From: Pseudoflavitalea rhizosphaerae
GTDB lineage: Bacteria > Bacteroidota > Bacteroidia > Chitinophagales > Chitinophagaceae
DNA length: 64,000 nt
Reading direction: 5' to 3'
NCBI RefSeq assembly: GCF_003991355.1
Contig: NZ_RCSU01000010.1
Location: forward strand, 1-64,000
A program made the position numbers and the translations under genes. This document shows, piece after piece, positions 8,457 to 17,935 of this stretch. The notes under the pieces are model-generated. The model saw only the letters and a list, made by a program, of their open reading frames with translations, was not told the DNA's origin and ran no database searches. The stretch's first letter is position 1. Each line of letters opens with the position of its first letter.

Positions 8457-10202
8457 TTATTTCAGTCTGATCTCTGCTACACTGCAGCCCTGTGGCACCA
8501 TCGGGAACACATTGTTCTCCTTGCCCACTTTCACTTCCAGAAGGTAAGAGCCTTTGTGATTAAGCATGGTCTGCAATGCTGCCCTCAGTTCAGCGCGATC
8601 ACCGGTGCGATTGCCATCGATATAATATGATTTCGCGAGGGCCACAAAATCAGGACTGGTGATATTCACAAAGGAATAGCGTTTGTCGTGGAAGAGCTGC
8701 TGCCACTGGCGCACCATTCCAAGGAACTCGTTGTTGAGAATAAGGATCTTTACATCGATACCGCTCTGCATGATAGTGCCGAGCTCCTGCAATGTCATCT
8801 GGAATCCGCCATCGCCTATAACGGCCACCACTGTACGATCGGGTGCTCCGAATTTTGCGCCGATAGCTGCTGGCAATGCAAAACCCATCGTACCCAGGCC
8901 ACCACTGGTGATATTGCTGCGGCTCTGTGTGAATTTCGCATAACGGCAGGCCACCATCTGGTGTTGACCTACATCGGTTACCACCACTGCATCTCCGCCG
9001 GTGAGCTCGTTCAGCAAACGGATCACTTCACCCATGGTGAGAATATCGGTTGAAGGATAGAGCTCAGGCGTGATACACTGCTCTTCCTCCTGCTGCTGGA
9101 AATCGCGGAACTTCTGCAACCATTGCGGATATACTTTCGGTTCGATCAGCTCTGTGAGCAGCGGCAATGTTTCTTTACAATCGCCCCAAACTGGAACGGC
9201 TGCTTTTACATTTTTATCGATCTCTGCCGGATCGATATCAAGATGGATCACCTTCGCCTGCTTGGCGTATTTATCCAGCCTTCCGGTAACACGGTCATCG
9301 AAGCGCATACCGATGGCGATGAGCACATCGCATTCATTGGTGAGTACATTCGGACCATAGTTTCCATGCATGCCCAGCATACCCACATGCTGCGGATGAT
9401 CGGTGGGCAGTGCGCTCAAACCCAGGATGGTGGCGGCTGCGGGGATACCGCTCTTCTCCAGGAATTTCTTGAATTCCAGCTCGGCCTTGCCGAGGATCAC
9501 ACCCTGACCAAACAATACGAAAGGCTTTTCAGCAGCATTGATCAATGCGGCTGCCTCTTTGATATACTCTTTGCGGATGATCGGTTTGGGACGATAGCTG
9601 CGGATATGCTCGCATTTGGTGTATCCTTCGTAATCGAATTGTTGCAGTTGTGCATTTTTCGTGATATCGATCAACACGGGGCCGGGGCGACCGGTACGTG
9701 CGATATAAAAAGCTTTCGCCATTACAGCCGGGATCTCCGTTGCATCTGTTACCTGGTAATTCCATTTGGTAACGGGCGTAGTGATATTGATCACGTCGGT
9801 TTCCTGGAAGGCATCGGTTCCCAGCAGATGTGCAAACACCTGGCCGGTTACTGCAACCAGTGGCGTACTGTCGATCATGGCGTCGGCCAGACCGGTAACA
9901 AGGTTGGTTGCACCAGGACCGCTGGTGGCAAACACGACGCCTACATTCCCGGATGTTCTCGCAAATCCTTGTGCAGCGTGGATCCCACCCTGCTCGTGAC
10001 GAACGAGGATATGTTTCAGTTTCTCCTGGTAATCGTACAGTGCATCATAGATAGGCATGATAGCGCCGCCGGGGTATCCGAAAATAGTGTCCACCCCTTC
10101 TGCAATGATCGCATCCAGCACGGCCACTGAACCACTGACAGTAGTGGTGGAGGCTTTTTTCTCTTCCTTTGACTGTGTGGGCGCTGCCTTCGTTGTGCTC
10201 AT
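8457..10202 (-). CDS. ilvB: Acetolactate synthase large (catalytic) subunit
   Basis: This thiamine-diphosphate and FAD enzyme condenses pyruvate with pyruvate or 2-oxobutanoate, the first common step of valine, leucine and isoleucine synthesis. The 581-aa protein has the N-terminal TPP-binding part (GYPGGAIMPIYDAL, LVRHEQGGIHAAQGFAR with the catalytic Glu), a central FAD-associated domain, and a C-terminal TPP domain. The latter carries the GDGGFQMTLQEL...NNEFLGMVRQW magnesium/diphosphate motif at about residues 465-510. A poorly conserved first ~25 residues (TKAAPTQSKEEKK) precedes the domain. It is followed by ilvN after repeat copy C. Confidence 0.96.
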   Translation of the reverse strand: MSTTKAAPTQSKEEKKASTTTVSGSVAVLDAIIAEGVDTIFGYPGGAIMPIYDALYDYQEKLKHILVRHEQGGIHAAQGFARTSGNVGVVFATSGPGATNLVTGLADAMIDSTPLVAVTGQVFAHLLGTDAFQETDVINITTPVTKWNYQVTDATEIPAVMAKAFYIARTGRPGPVLIDITKNAQLQQFDYEGYTKCEHIRSYRPKPIIRKEYIKEAAALINAAEKPFVLFGQGVILGKAELEFKKFLEKSGIPAAATILGLSALPTDHPQHVGMLGMHGNYGPNVLTNECDVLIAIGMRFDDRVTGRLDKYAKQAKVIHLDIDPAEIDKNVKAAVPVWGDCKETLPLLTELIEPKVYPQWLQKFRDFQQQEEEQCITPELYPSTDILTMGEVIRLLNELTGGDAVVVTDVGQHQMVACRYAKFTQSRSNITSGGLGTMGFALPAAIGAKFGAPDRTVVAVIGDGGFQMTLQELGTIMQSGIDVKILILNNEFLGMVRQWQQLFHDKRYSFVNITSPDFVALAKSYYIDGNRTGDRAELRAALQTMLNHKGSYLLEVKVGKENNVFPMVPQGCSVAEIRLK

Positions 10203-10235
10203 AATGTATTTTTTAATGTTGAAGAGTTAAGCTGG

Positions 10236-11915
10236 TTATGCTTCATCGGTTACACATCCTTCCGCTGCATTCTTAACACTCTTCGCGTATTTGAATAGAA
10301 TTCCTTTTGTTACTTTCAGTTCAGGCTGCTTCCAGGCTGCCCTTCTTTTTGCGATCTCATCTTCAGCAACTTTCAGCGTGATGGTGTTCTTCACAGCATC
10401 CAGTTCAATGGGATCATCATCCTGCACCAATGCGATCAGTCCTCCTTCATGCGCTTCAGGCGTGATATGACCTACCACGAAACCATGCGTACCACCACTG
10501 AACCTTCCATCAGTAATCAATGCAATGCTTTTACCAAGACCTGCGCCGATCAGCGCAGACGTAGGCTTCAGCATTTCCGGCATACCGGGCGCGCCTTTCG
10601 GGCCCACATTCCTGATCACCACCACATCTCCGTGCTGGATCTTGCCGCTGTTAATCCCGGCAATCAGCTCGAACTCTCCGTCGAACACGCGTGCAGGACC
10701 TGCAAAGAACTCACCTTCCTTACCGCTGATCTTGGCTACACTGCCGCCTGATGCCAGGTTTCCGTAGAGGATTTGCAGGTGACCGGTTGCTTTGAGAGGT
10801 GTTTCGAGGGGAAGGATGATCTTCTGCGTTTCGAAATCGAGATCAGGTACTGATGCAAGATTCTCTGCGAGGGTCTTACCGGTAACGGTGAGGCAATCGC
10901 CATGCAGCAATCCCTTTTTCAGCAGGTACTTCATCACGGAAGGAACGCCGCCATGATTGTGCAGGTCCTGCATCAGGTATTTGCCGCTGGGCTTGAAATC
11001 AGCCAGTACAGGCACCCTGTTGCTGATGTCCTGGAAATCGTCCTGCGTAACGGTAACGCCTACACTCTTTGCCATGGCAATGAGGTGAAGCACTGCATTG
11101 GTGCTGCCGCCGAGGACCATAATGGTAACGATGGCGTTTTCAAATGCCTTGCGCGTCATGATATCGGAGGGCTTGATATCTTTTTCGAGGAGATAACGGA
11201 TAGCCTTACCCGCTTCGAGGCATTCTGCTTTCTTTTCTTCACTGAGGGCAGGATTGGAAGATGAATACGGAAGGCTCATGCCCAGCGCTTCGATGGCGGA
11301 TGCCATGGTATTGGCCGTGTACATGCCGCCGCAGGCGCCTGCACCCGGACAGGAATGCTGGATGATGCCTTTGAAATCCGCTTCATCCAAATTGCCTGCG
11401 AGTTTTTGTCCCAATGCTTCGAATGCTGAAACGATGTTCAGGTCCTGGCCTTTGTAGTGACCCGGAGCGATGGTGCCGCCATACACCATGATGGCGGGCC
11501 TGTTCAGCCTTCCCATGGCGATGATGGAACCGGGCATATTTTTGTCGCATCCCGGAATGGCGATCACTGAATCATAATATTGCGCGCCACAAACAGCCTC
11601 GATACTATCCGCAATGATATCGCGGCTCACGAGGGAATAACGCATGCCTTCCGTTCCGTTGCTGATGCCATCGCTAACGCCGATGGTGTTGAAGATAAGT
11701 CCTACCAGGTCCTGTTCCCATACGCCTTTTTTGACGATGGCCGCCAGATCGTTGAGGTGCATATTACAGGTATTGCCATCGTAGCCCATGCTGACGATGC
11801 CCACCTGCGCTTTGGCAAGATCTTCATCCGTTAATCCGATGCCATATAACATTGCCTGTGCCGCGGGTTGCGTTACATCCTGAGTGATGGTGCGTGAATA
11901 TTTGTTGAGTGCCAT
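10236..11915 (-). CDS. ilvD: Dihydroxy-acid dehydratase
   Basis: This iron-sulfur enzyme dehydrates 2,3-dihydroxy acids to 2-oxo acids in valine and isoleucine synthesis. The cluster and active-site segments are visible: [11 protein letters not shown], the [10 protein letters not shown] segment and [17 protein letters not shown] provide three cysteines. [10 protein letters not shown] and [16 protein letters not shown] are standard family motifs. The 559-aa length is typical of the shorter bacterial form. It is 33 bp upstream of ilvB, probably cotranscribed. It is separated from ilvE by a 217-bp spacer that contains repeat copy D. Confidence 0.96.
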   Translation of the reverse strand: MALNKYSRTITQDVTQPAAQAMLYGIGLTDEDLAKAQVGIVSMGYDGNTCNMHLNDLAAIVKKGVWEQDLVGLIFNTIGVSDGISNGTEGMRYSLVSRDIIADSIEAVCGAQYYDSVIAIPGCDKNMPGSIIAMGRLNRPAIMVYGGTIAPGHYKGQDLNIVSAFEALGQKLAGNLDEADFKGIIQHSCPGAGACGGMYTANTMASAIEALGMSLPYSSSNPALSEEKKAECLEAGKAIRYLLEKDIKPSDIMTRKAFENAIVTIMVLGGSTNAVLHLIAMAKSVGVTVTQDDFQDISNRVPVLADFKPSGKYLMQDLHNHGGVPSVMKYLLKKGLLHGDCLTVTGKTLAENLASVPDLDFETQKIILPLETPLKATGHLQILYGNLASGGSVAKISGKEGEFFAGPARVFDGEFELIAGINSGKIQHGDVVVIRNVGPKGAPGMPEMLKPTSALIGAGLGKSIALITDGRFSGGTHGFVVGHITPEAHEGGLIALVQDDDPIELDAVKNTITLKVAEDEIAKRRAAWKQPELKVTKGILFKYAKSVKNAAEGCVTDEA

Positions 11916-12006
11916 TGGTTTTTGTTATCGTTTTGTTTTCTGAGTTCAAGTTTTTAGAGCCGTGGTCCGAGATGTTAGAGCCGGGCCGGAGGCCCTCCCG
12001 ATATTT

Positions 12007-12123
12007 GTCACTCGCCGGAGGCGAGCGACTGGCGGCCCTCTGTGTGTGCCCGCAGAGCCGCGGAGTGTGCCCAGCCGCTCGCCTCCCGGCGAGTGGCTTC
12101 TATTTCTTCGCCTCCGGCGAAGC
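12007..12123. repeat. REP/BIME-like palindromic repeat, copy D (rearranged)
   Basis: The same building blocks appear in altered order. A right outer arm (GTCACTCGCCGGAGGCGAG) at 12007-12032 comes first. A ~30-bp spacer follows, then a left outer arm (GTGTGCCCAGCCGCTCGCC) with the inner stem CTTCGCCTCCGGCGAAG at 12065-12123. It occupies the ilvE-ilvD spacer. Pairing between the two arms would give the loop-out form of the same palindrome. Confidence 0.8.
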
Positions 12124-12132
12124 TTATCAGCA

Positions 12133-13023
12133 CTAGCTGACGGCTACGCCGGCTTCTGTGACTTTTGCCTTATATAATTTTTGCAATTTCTTTCCAATGG
12201 AATTTTCCCAGGGTTGCGGGAAGATGTATTCGTCCAATGATTCAAATCCTACCACTTCAGCTGCAGTGCCGCAGAAGAACGCACTGTCAGCGGATTTCAG
12301 TTCTGCCGGTGTAATTTTTTTCTCCTCTACTTTGATACCAAGCTCCTCACACATTTCAATCACTGTTGCGCGTGTAATGCCGGGCAAGATATTTCCTAAC
12401 GATGGCGTATATACGATCCCGTTCTTCTCAAAGAACATATTGGCTCCGGGACCTTCAGCCACATGTCCGTTCATATCAATCAGCAGCGCTTCGTCAAAGC
12501 CTTTGGCCTTGGCGTCCTGGCTGGCGAGAATGGAATTCACATAATGGCCTGTTGCCTTAGCCTGGATCTTGAAGCCAAGCGGATTGGGTCTTTGCCAGGG
12601 AGAGGTCATTACACGAAGGTTCTTTTCTCCCAGGAACAGTCCCATTTCCCAAACGGCGATCATTATATTGGATTCGGTATTCGGATTGAATCCCATGTTT
12701 GCAGGAGCAAACACTAACGGGCGGATATATGCGTTTTGAAGATCGTTGCGTGTCAGTACTTCATACGTTGCTTCGATCAGTTCATCGGTACTCCAGGAGT
12801 AAGGCAGGTTCAGCGCTTCAGCGGATGCTTTCAACCGATCATAATGTTCAACTGCCTTGAAGATCCTTGTTTCGCCGCTCTCTGTGCGGTAAGAGCGGAT
12901 CCCTTCAAATACACCATACCCGTAATGCAGGGTCTGGCTGTACAGATCGGTTTTGGTGTCGGCGGCTTTCAGGTATTCTCCATTATAGTAGAGAATGGTA
13001 TCCTGGTTGTAATAAGTTGGCAT
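12133..13023 (-). CDS. ilvE: Branched-chain amino acid aminotransferase
   Basis: This fold-type IV PLP enzyme transfers the amino group between glutamate and the branched-chain 2-oxo acids, the last step for Leu, Ile and Val. Signatures include LHYGYGVFEGIRSYRTESG near residue 32, KATGHYVNSILA with the probable PLP lysine near residue 155, and GPGANMFFEKNG, then LPGITRATVIEMCEELGI. The 296-aa length is typical. It is the first structural gene after the Ile/Val attenuator, whose hairpin ends 38 bp before its ATG, so its expression should depend on that switch. Confidence 0.95.
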   Translation of the reverse strand: MPTYYNQDTILYYNGEYLKAADTKTDLYSQTLHYGYGVFEGIRSYRTESGETRIFKAVEHYDRLKASAEALNLPYSWSTDELIEATYEVLTRNDLQNAYIRPLVFAPANMGFNPNTESNIMIAVWEMGLFLGEKNLRVMTSPWQRPNPLGFKIQAKATGHYVNSILASQDAKAKGFDEALLIDMNGHVAEGPGANMFFEKNGIVYTPSLGNILPGITRATVIEMCEELGIKVEEKKITPAELKSADSAFFCGTAAEVVGFESLDEYIFPQPWENSIGKKLQKLYKAKVTEAGVAVS

Positions 13024-13060
13024 ACTTCAGATTTTTAAAATGACCAGCGTTTGTTAGCAT

Positions 13061-13096
13061 AAAAAAAAGCGACCCGCCTCTTGGGAGGCGGGTCGC
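13061..13096 (-). terminator. Attenuator terminator in front of ilvE
   Basis: On the minus strand a perfect 12-bp GC-rich stem GCGACCCGCCTC / GAGGCGGGTCGC with a 4-nt loop is followed by eight T. Its 5' arm contains CCGCCTCC (13084-13091). This can pair over 8 bp, with one G-U, with GGAGGTGG (13132-13139) at the end of the upstream leader peptide, a ready-made antiterminator. Confidence 0.93.
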
Positions 13097-13124
13097 TATG
13101 TATCTTCAAACTTTTTAGTTATCG

Positions 13125-13226
13125 CTATGCACCACCTCCGTGAGTTCCGGGAATAATAATCACCACCACCACAATAATAATTGCGATGACTACAGAGATG
13201 ATATTAATGATTCCGCTTTTGAACAT
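13125..13226 (-). CDS. Ile/Val-rich leader peptide of the ilv operon
   Basis: This 33-codon ORF starts at ATG 13226 and stops with TAG, 29 nt before the attenuator hairpin. Isoleucine is at residues 6, 7, 9, 10, 14, 16-18 and 23-25, and valine at 12, 13 and 19-22. That makes 17 of 33 residues Ile or Val and none Leu. It ends Pro-Gly-Thr-His followed by three Gly and Ala. The Gly codons 30-32 contain the GGAGGTGG antiterminator. A ribosome stalled on the Ile/Val run would leave that segment free and block the terminator; one that reaches the stop would cover it. The alternative is a small single-helix membrane protein, which the flanking RNA elements make less likely. Confidence 0.85.
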   Translation of the reverse strand: MFKSGIINIISVVIAIIIVVVVIIIPGTHGGGA

Positions 13227-13244
13227 AAATGAGATGATGTTCTG

Positions 13245-13252
13245 CGAATATA
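13245..13252 (-). promoter_or_regulatory. Candidate -7 promoter box for the ilv leader
   Basis: The minus strand reads TATATTCG, one mismatch from TAnnTTTG, about 19 nt before the leader ATG. It would give a very short 5' UTR. The region upstream also has TTGCTTGCTACAG, a 13-mer nearly repeated upstream of leuA. Confidence 0.35.
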
Positions 13253-13303
13253 CACCCGCCGGTTGATAAAAAGAACTGTAGCAAGCAACTTTTCTGAAAA
13301 AAC

Positions 13304-14419
13304 TTAAATAATGGTTGACTTCCTCAACTCAATATTTGCTTTATTGATACCACCCGGCACCCTGTTGGAAACATAATCACAGATCAGTTCCCCGATGGTG
13401 CTGGTGAAATAAAAATTAATAGGATCGATGTCTTTGGTTACGAAACTATTGCTCAATGTCCACTCTGCGGCTTCCCGTACCAGGGCTGCTTCTTTAGCCA
13501 GTCCCAAATGGTCCAGCAGCATGGCAGCACTGAGAATGGAGCCCAGCGGATTGGCAATGTCTTTACCGGCAGCCTGCGGATAAGAACCGTGAATAGGCTC
13601 AAACAATGCAGCGCCTTTCCCGATACTCGCGGAAGGCAGCAGTCCCAGTGAACCACTGATCACACTGGCTTCATCGCTGATGATATCACCGAACATATTC
13701 TCTGTGAGCACCACATCAAATTGTTTCGGGTTCAGGATGATCTGCATAGCCGCATTGTCAACAAACAGGAAGTCAACAGCCACGTCCGCATATTGCGCCG
13801 CGATCTCCTGCACCACTTTGCGCCAAAGGCGGGATGTTTCCAGCACATTGGCCTTATCCACCAGCGTCAGCTTTTTCCTGCGCTGTTGTGCATATTGAAA
13901 AGCAAGATGGGTTACACGCTCGATCTCATCCCGGGTATACACGCAATCATCAGAGGCCTGTGTTCTTTCTTCATTCACTTCTTTCTTACCGAAGTAGATA
14001 CCACCGGTGAGCTCGCGGAAGATCACGAAGTCAACGCCTTCGATATTCTTTGTTTTCAACGGGCTCAGGTGATGTAAAGAAGTATATGTGGTTACCGGCC
14101 TGATATTGGCGAACAGTTGCAGGCTCTTGCGGAGCTTCAGCAAACCTTGTTCCGGCCTTACTTTGGCGGTAGGATCGTTATCATATTTGGGATGACCGAT
14201 TGCGCCGAACAAAATAGCATCGCTGTTCAGGCAGGCTTCGATGGTTTCATCGGGAAGCGGGTTGCCGGTTTTATCGATGGCATCGGCGCCCATCAGGCAA
14301 TAAGTATAATGAAAGGTGTGACCGAACTGCTCAGCAATGGTGTTCAGCACCTTCACGGACTGGCGGGTCACTTCAGGACCGATACCGTCACCTTCTATAA
14401 CTACAATATTCTTTTCCAT
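13304..14419 (-). CDS. leuB: 3-isopropylmalate dehydrogenase
   Basis: This enzyme oxidatively decarboxylates 3-isopropylmalate with NAD+ to 2-oxoisocaproate. The 371-aa protein shows GDGIGPEV at residues 9-16, FRELTGGIYFG, the NAD/metal segment ENMFGDIISDEASVISGSLG near residue 240, and FEPIHGSYPQAAGKDIANPLG. It is the last gene of the leu group. Its stop is 78 bp before the ATG of the Ile/Val leader peptide, so leu read-through must pass the attenuator to reach ilvE. Confidence 0.96.
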   Translation of the reverse strand: MEKNIVVIEGDGIGPEVTRQSVKVLNTIAEQFGHTFHYTYCLMGADAIDKTGNPLPDETIEACLNSDAILFGAIGHPKYDNDPTAKVRPEQGLLKLRKSLQLFANIRPVTTYTSLHHLSPLKTKNIEGVDFVIFRELTGGIYFGKKEVNEERTQASDDCVYTRDEIERVTHLAFQYAQQRRKKLTLVDKANVLETSRLWRKVVQEIAAQYADVAVDFLFVDNAAMQIILNPKQFDVVLTENMFGDIISDEASVISGSLGLLPSASIGKGAALFEPIHGSYPQAAGKDIANPLGSILSAAMLLDHLGLAKEAALVREAAEWTLSNSFVTKDIDPINFYFTSTIGELICDYVSNRVPGGINKANIELRKSTII

Positions 14420-14449
14420 AGTTTGATCGTTTCAGGGTTCAGAGCGTCC

Positions 14450-15046
14450 TTATTTGTGTTGTTGTTCAAATGCTTCAATGGCTGGTTTGATGCTAAGGAG
14501 ATAATCGATATCATCATAGCCGTTGAGCAGACAGGTTTTCTTGTAATTGTTGATGTCGAAACTGCTTTGCAGTCCGGCAGCGGGAACGGAAATCGTTTGT
14601 GCCTCCACGTTAACCACCACTTCAGTGGCGGGGTCCTTTTCCACGGCATCGAAGAGCTGTTCCAGGAATTCATCGCTCACCTGAACAGGCAGCAGGAAAT
14701 TATTGAGGGCATTGTTGCGGAAGATGTCAGCAAAGAAACTGCTCACTACCACATCGAACCCATAATCCTTGATGGCCCAGGCGGCATGTTCTCTCGATGA
14801 TCCACAACCGAAATTTTTTCCGGCAACCAAAACTTTTCCGGACCAGGTAGGATTATTGAGAACGAATTCAGCGCGTGGCTGGTTCTCATCATCATTTGCA
14901 TAACGCCAGTCGCGGAACAGGTTCTTTCCAAAACCTGCACGGCTGGTAGCTTTCAGGAAACGGGCAGGAATGATCTGGTCTGTGTCCACATTGGTTTCCC
15001 TGAGTGGCACTGCCCTGCTTGATACTATATTGATTGATTTACTCAC
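14450..15046 (-). CDS. leuD: 3-isopropylmalate dehydratase small subunit
   Basis: This is the swivel-domain subunit that pairs with LeuC to isomerise 2- to 3-isopropylmalate. The 198-aa sequence has [14 protein letters not shown] at about residues 19-32 and [21 protein letters not shown], both family hallmarks. It is 18 bp after leuC and 30 bp before leuB, consistent with cotranscription and balanced subunit synthesis. Confidence 0.96.
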   Translation of the reverse strand: MSKSINIVSSRAVPLRETNVDTDQIIPARFLKATSRAGFGKNLFRDWRYANDDENQPRAEFVLNNPTWSGKVLVAGKNFGCGSSREHAAWAIKDYGFDVVVSSFFADIFRNNALNNFLLPVQVSDEFLEQLFDAVEKDPATEVVVNVEAQTISVPAAGLQSSFDINNYKKTCLLNGYDDIDYLLSIKPAIEAFEQQHK

Positions 15047-15064
15047 GTTCTTACTTGTTCTTGT

Positions 15065-16462
<1,398 letters not shown>

Positions 16463-16484
16463 TTTTTTTCTTTTTGAGAGGAAA

Positions 16485-16506
16485 GCGTGGCGCAGACGCG
16501 CCACGC
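16485..16506. other. Perfect hairpin between leuA and leuC
   Basis: The sequence GCGTGGCGC-AGAC-GCGCCACGC has two perfect 9-bp GC-rich arms and a 4-nt loop. It lies in the 80-bp leuA-leuC spacer, some 22 bp before the leuC GTG start. There is no T run in the direction of transcription, so it is more likely an RNA-stability or translation element than a terminator. Confidence 0.6.
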
Positions 16507-16542
16507 GAAAACAAAAACTACATGATTATGAGAAAATACTGC

Positions 16543-17712
16543 TCACGCTGTTACGGCCACGGCCTGATATTCGTTGGCCAGGGCTTGCAGGTCCTCATCG
16601 TTTACTTCTTTTTTACCATCTGCCACATTGAGGAATTGTGCATACAAAACATCGATGTCGTTCCTTGTGTACTGGAATCCGAGCTTATGGAAACGGTGTG
16701 CCAGCGCACTGCGGCCACTGCGTGCCGTGAGCACGATCTTGCTGCCTTCCGCTCCTACCTCATCCGGATTGATGATCTCATAGGTCTGCGCATCTTTCAG
16801 GAACCCGTCCTGGTGGATACCGGAAGAGTGTGAAAATGCATTGCTGCCTACGATCGCTTTATTAGGTTGTACCGGCATCCGCATGGTATCGGAAACCAGC
16901 CTGCTGAGAGGGTTCAGTTGTTGTGCCTTGATGCTGGTAGTGTATCCGAGCGTATGGTGCTGTTTCAGGATCATCACTACTTCTTCCAGCGATGTATTGC
17001 CGGCGCGTTCACCCAGGCCGTTGATGGTACACTCGATCTGTCTTGCTCCGTTGATCACGCCTGCAATGGAATTGGCAGTGGCCAGGCCGAGGTCGTTATG
17101 ACAATGGCAACTGATCACTGCCTTATCGATATTAGATACGTTGTTGACCAGGTACGCGATCTTTTCCCCGTATTGGGATGGCAGGCAATAGCCGGTTGTG
17201 TCAGGGATATTCACTGTTGTTGCTCCGGCAGCGATCACCGCTTCGATCACACGTGCGAGATACTCATTGTCTGTACGACCAGCGTCTTCTGCATAGAATT
17301 CCACGTCGTCCGTGTAGTTCTTCGCCCATTTCACACATTGGATGGCCCGCGCCAGTATATCTTCCCTGTTACTGTTGAATTTACCTTTGATATGAAAATC
17401 GGATGTGCCGATCCCTGTATGGATACGGCCTCTCTTCGCTTTCTTCAGTGCCTCACCGGCAACCTCGATGTCTTTCTGCACAGAACGGCTCAGGGCGCAG
17501 ATCGTAGCGTTCTTAATTACCTTGCAGATCTCCTCCACACTTTGAAAATCACCAGGTGAAGAAATGGGAAAACCGGCTTCGATGATATCTACTCCCAGGT
17601 CTTCCAGCGCCAATGCCAGCTCGATCTTTTCCTTGGTATTCAATTTACATCCCGGGACCTGCTCACCGTCTCTGAGGGTAGTGTCGAATATGTATATCTT
17701 TTGATCCGGCAT
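16543..17712 (-). CDS. leuA: 2-isopropylmalate synthase, short form
   Basis: This enzyme condenses acetyl-CoA with 2-oxoisovalerate, the committed step to leucine. The catalytic TIM-barrel motifs are [14 protein letters not shown] near the N-terminus, [14 protein letters not shown] for the metal histidines, and [29 protein letters not shown] belongs to the communication region. I use ATG 17712; an upstream TTG at 17721 would add three residues. At 389 aa it ends where longer LeuA enzymes (over 500 aa) begin the leucine-binding regulatory domain, so classical feedback inhibition is not expected. This short form is, as far as I recall, common in Bacteroidota. First gene of the leu group. Confidence 0.92.
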   Translation of the reverse strand: MPDQKIYIFDTTLRDGEQVPGCKLNTKEKIELALALEDLGVDIIEAGFPISSPGDFQSVEEICKVIKNATICALSRSVQKDIEVAGEALKKAKRGRIHTGIGTSDFHIKGKFNSNREDILARAIQCVKWAKNYTDDVEFYAEDAGRTDNEYLARVIEAVIAAGATTVNIPDTTGYCLPSQYGEKIAYLVNNVSNIDKAVISCHCHNDLGLATANSIAGVINGARQIECTINGLGERAGNTSLEEVVMILKQHHTLGYTTSIKAQQLNPLSRLVSDTMRMPVQPNKAIVGSNAFSHSSGIHQDGFLKDAQTYEIINPDEVGAEGSKIVLTARSGRSALAHRFHKLGFQYTRNDIDVLYAQFLNVADGKKEVNDEDLQALANEYQAVAVTA

Positions 17713-17753
17713 ACAATTCAATAGGTGGATTTAGTTTTTAAGAAATTTGAAAT

Positions 17754-17810
17754 AGCAGGTTGTTTTACTTTTGTGTTGCTTGCTATAGATAACCGGTAAA
17801 ACAACCTGCT
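17754..17810 (-). promoter_or_regulatory. 15-bp perfect inverted repeat upstream of leuA
   Basis: The arms AGCAGGTTGTTTTAC (17754-17768) and GTAAAACAACCTGCT (17796-17810) are exact complements around a 27-nt loop. They lie 42 nt before the leuA ATG in the divergent spacer. No T run follows, so it is not a typical terminator. On the minus strand the 5' arm overlaps a possible 32-codon ORF (17731-17829) whose first 14 residues include three Ile, four Val and one Leu. A weak TAATTTCG box at 17815-17822 would instead place the hairpin at the very 5' end of the leu mRNA. Either way a regulatory role is plausible but unproven. Confidence 0.5.
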
Positions 17811-17935
17811 GAACCGAAATTATTCCCATTAATTTGGGGAAGGAAATCAAAATTGTACCTATTTTACACTTCTGAGAGGGTGCAAGATGATCGTAAAACA
17901 TTGTCTATCAAGCACTTTAACGATATTAAACTACG

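Noticed and set aside
9123-10130. Long plus-strand frame opposite ilvB
   Set aside because: It is an antisense shadow with no family likeness, start signal or promoter.
13125-13226. Ile/Val ORF as a small membrane protein
   Set aside because: It is hydrophobic enough, but the overlap with an antiterminator and the following terminator fit a leader peptide better.
16463-16504. N-terminal extension of LeuC to 16504
   Set aside because: It crosses a perfect hairpin, and the usual LeuC start ([10 protein letters not shown]) coincides with GTG 16462.
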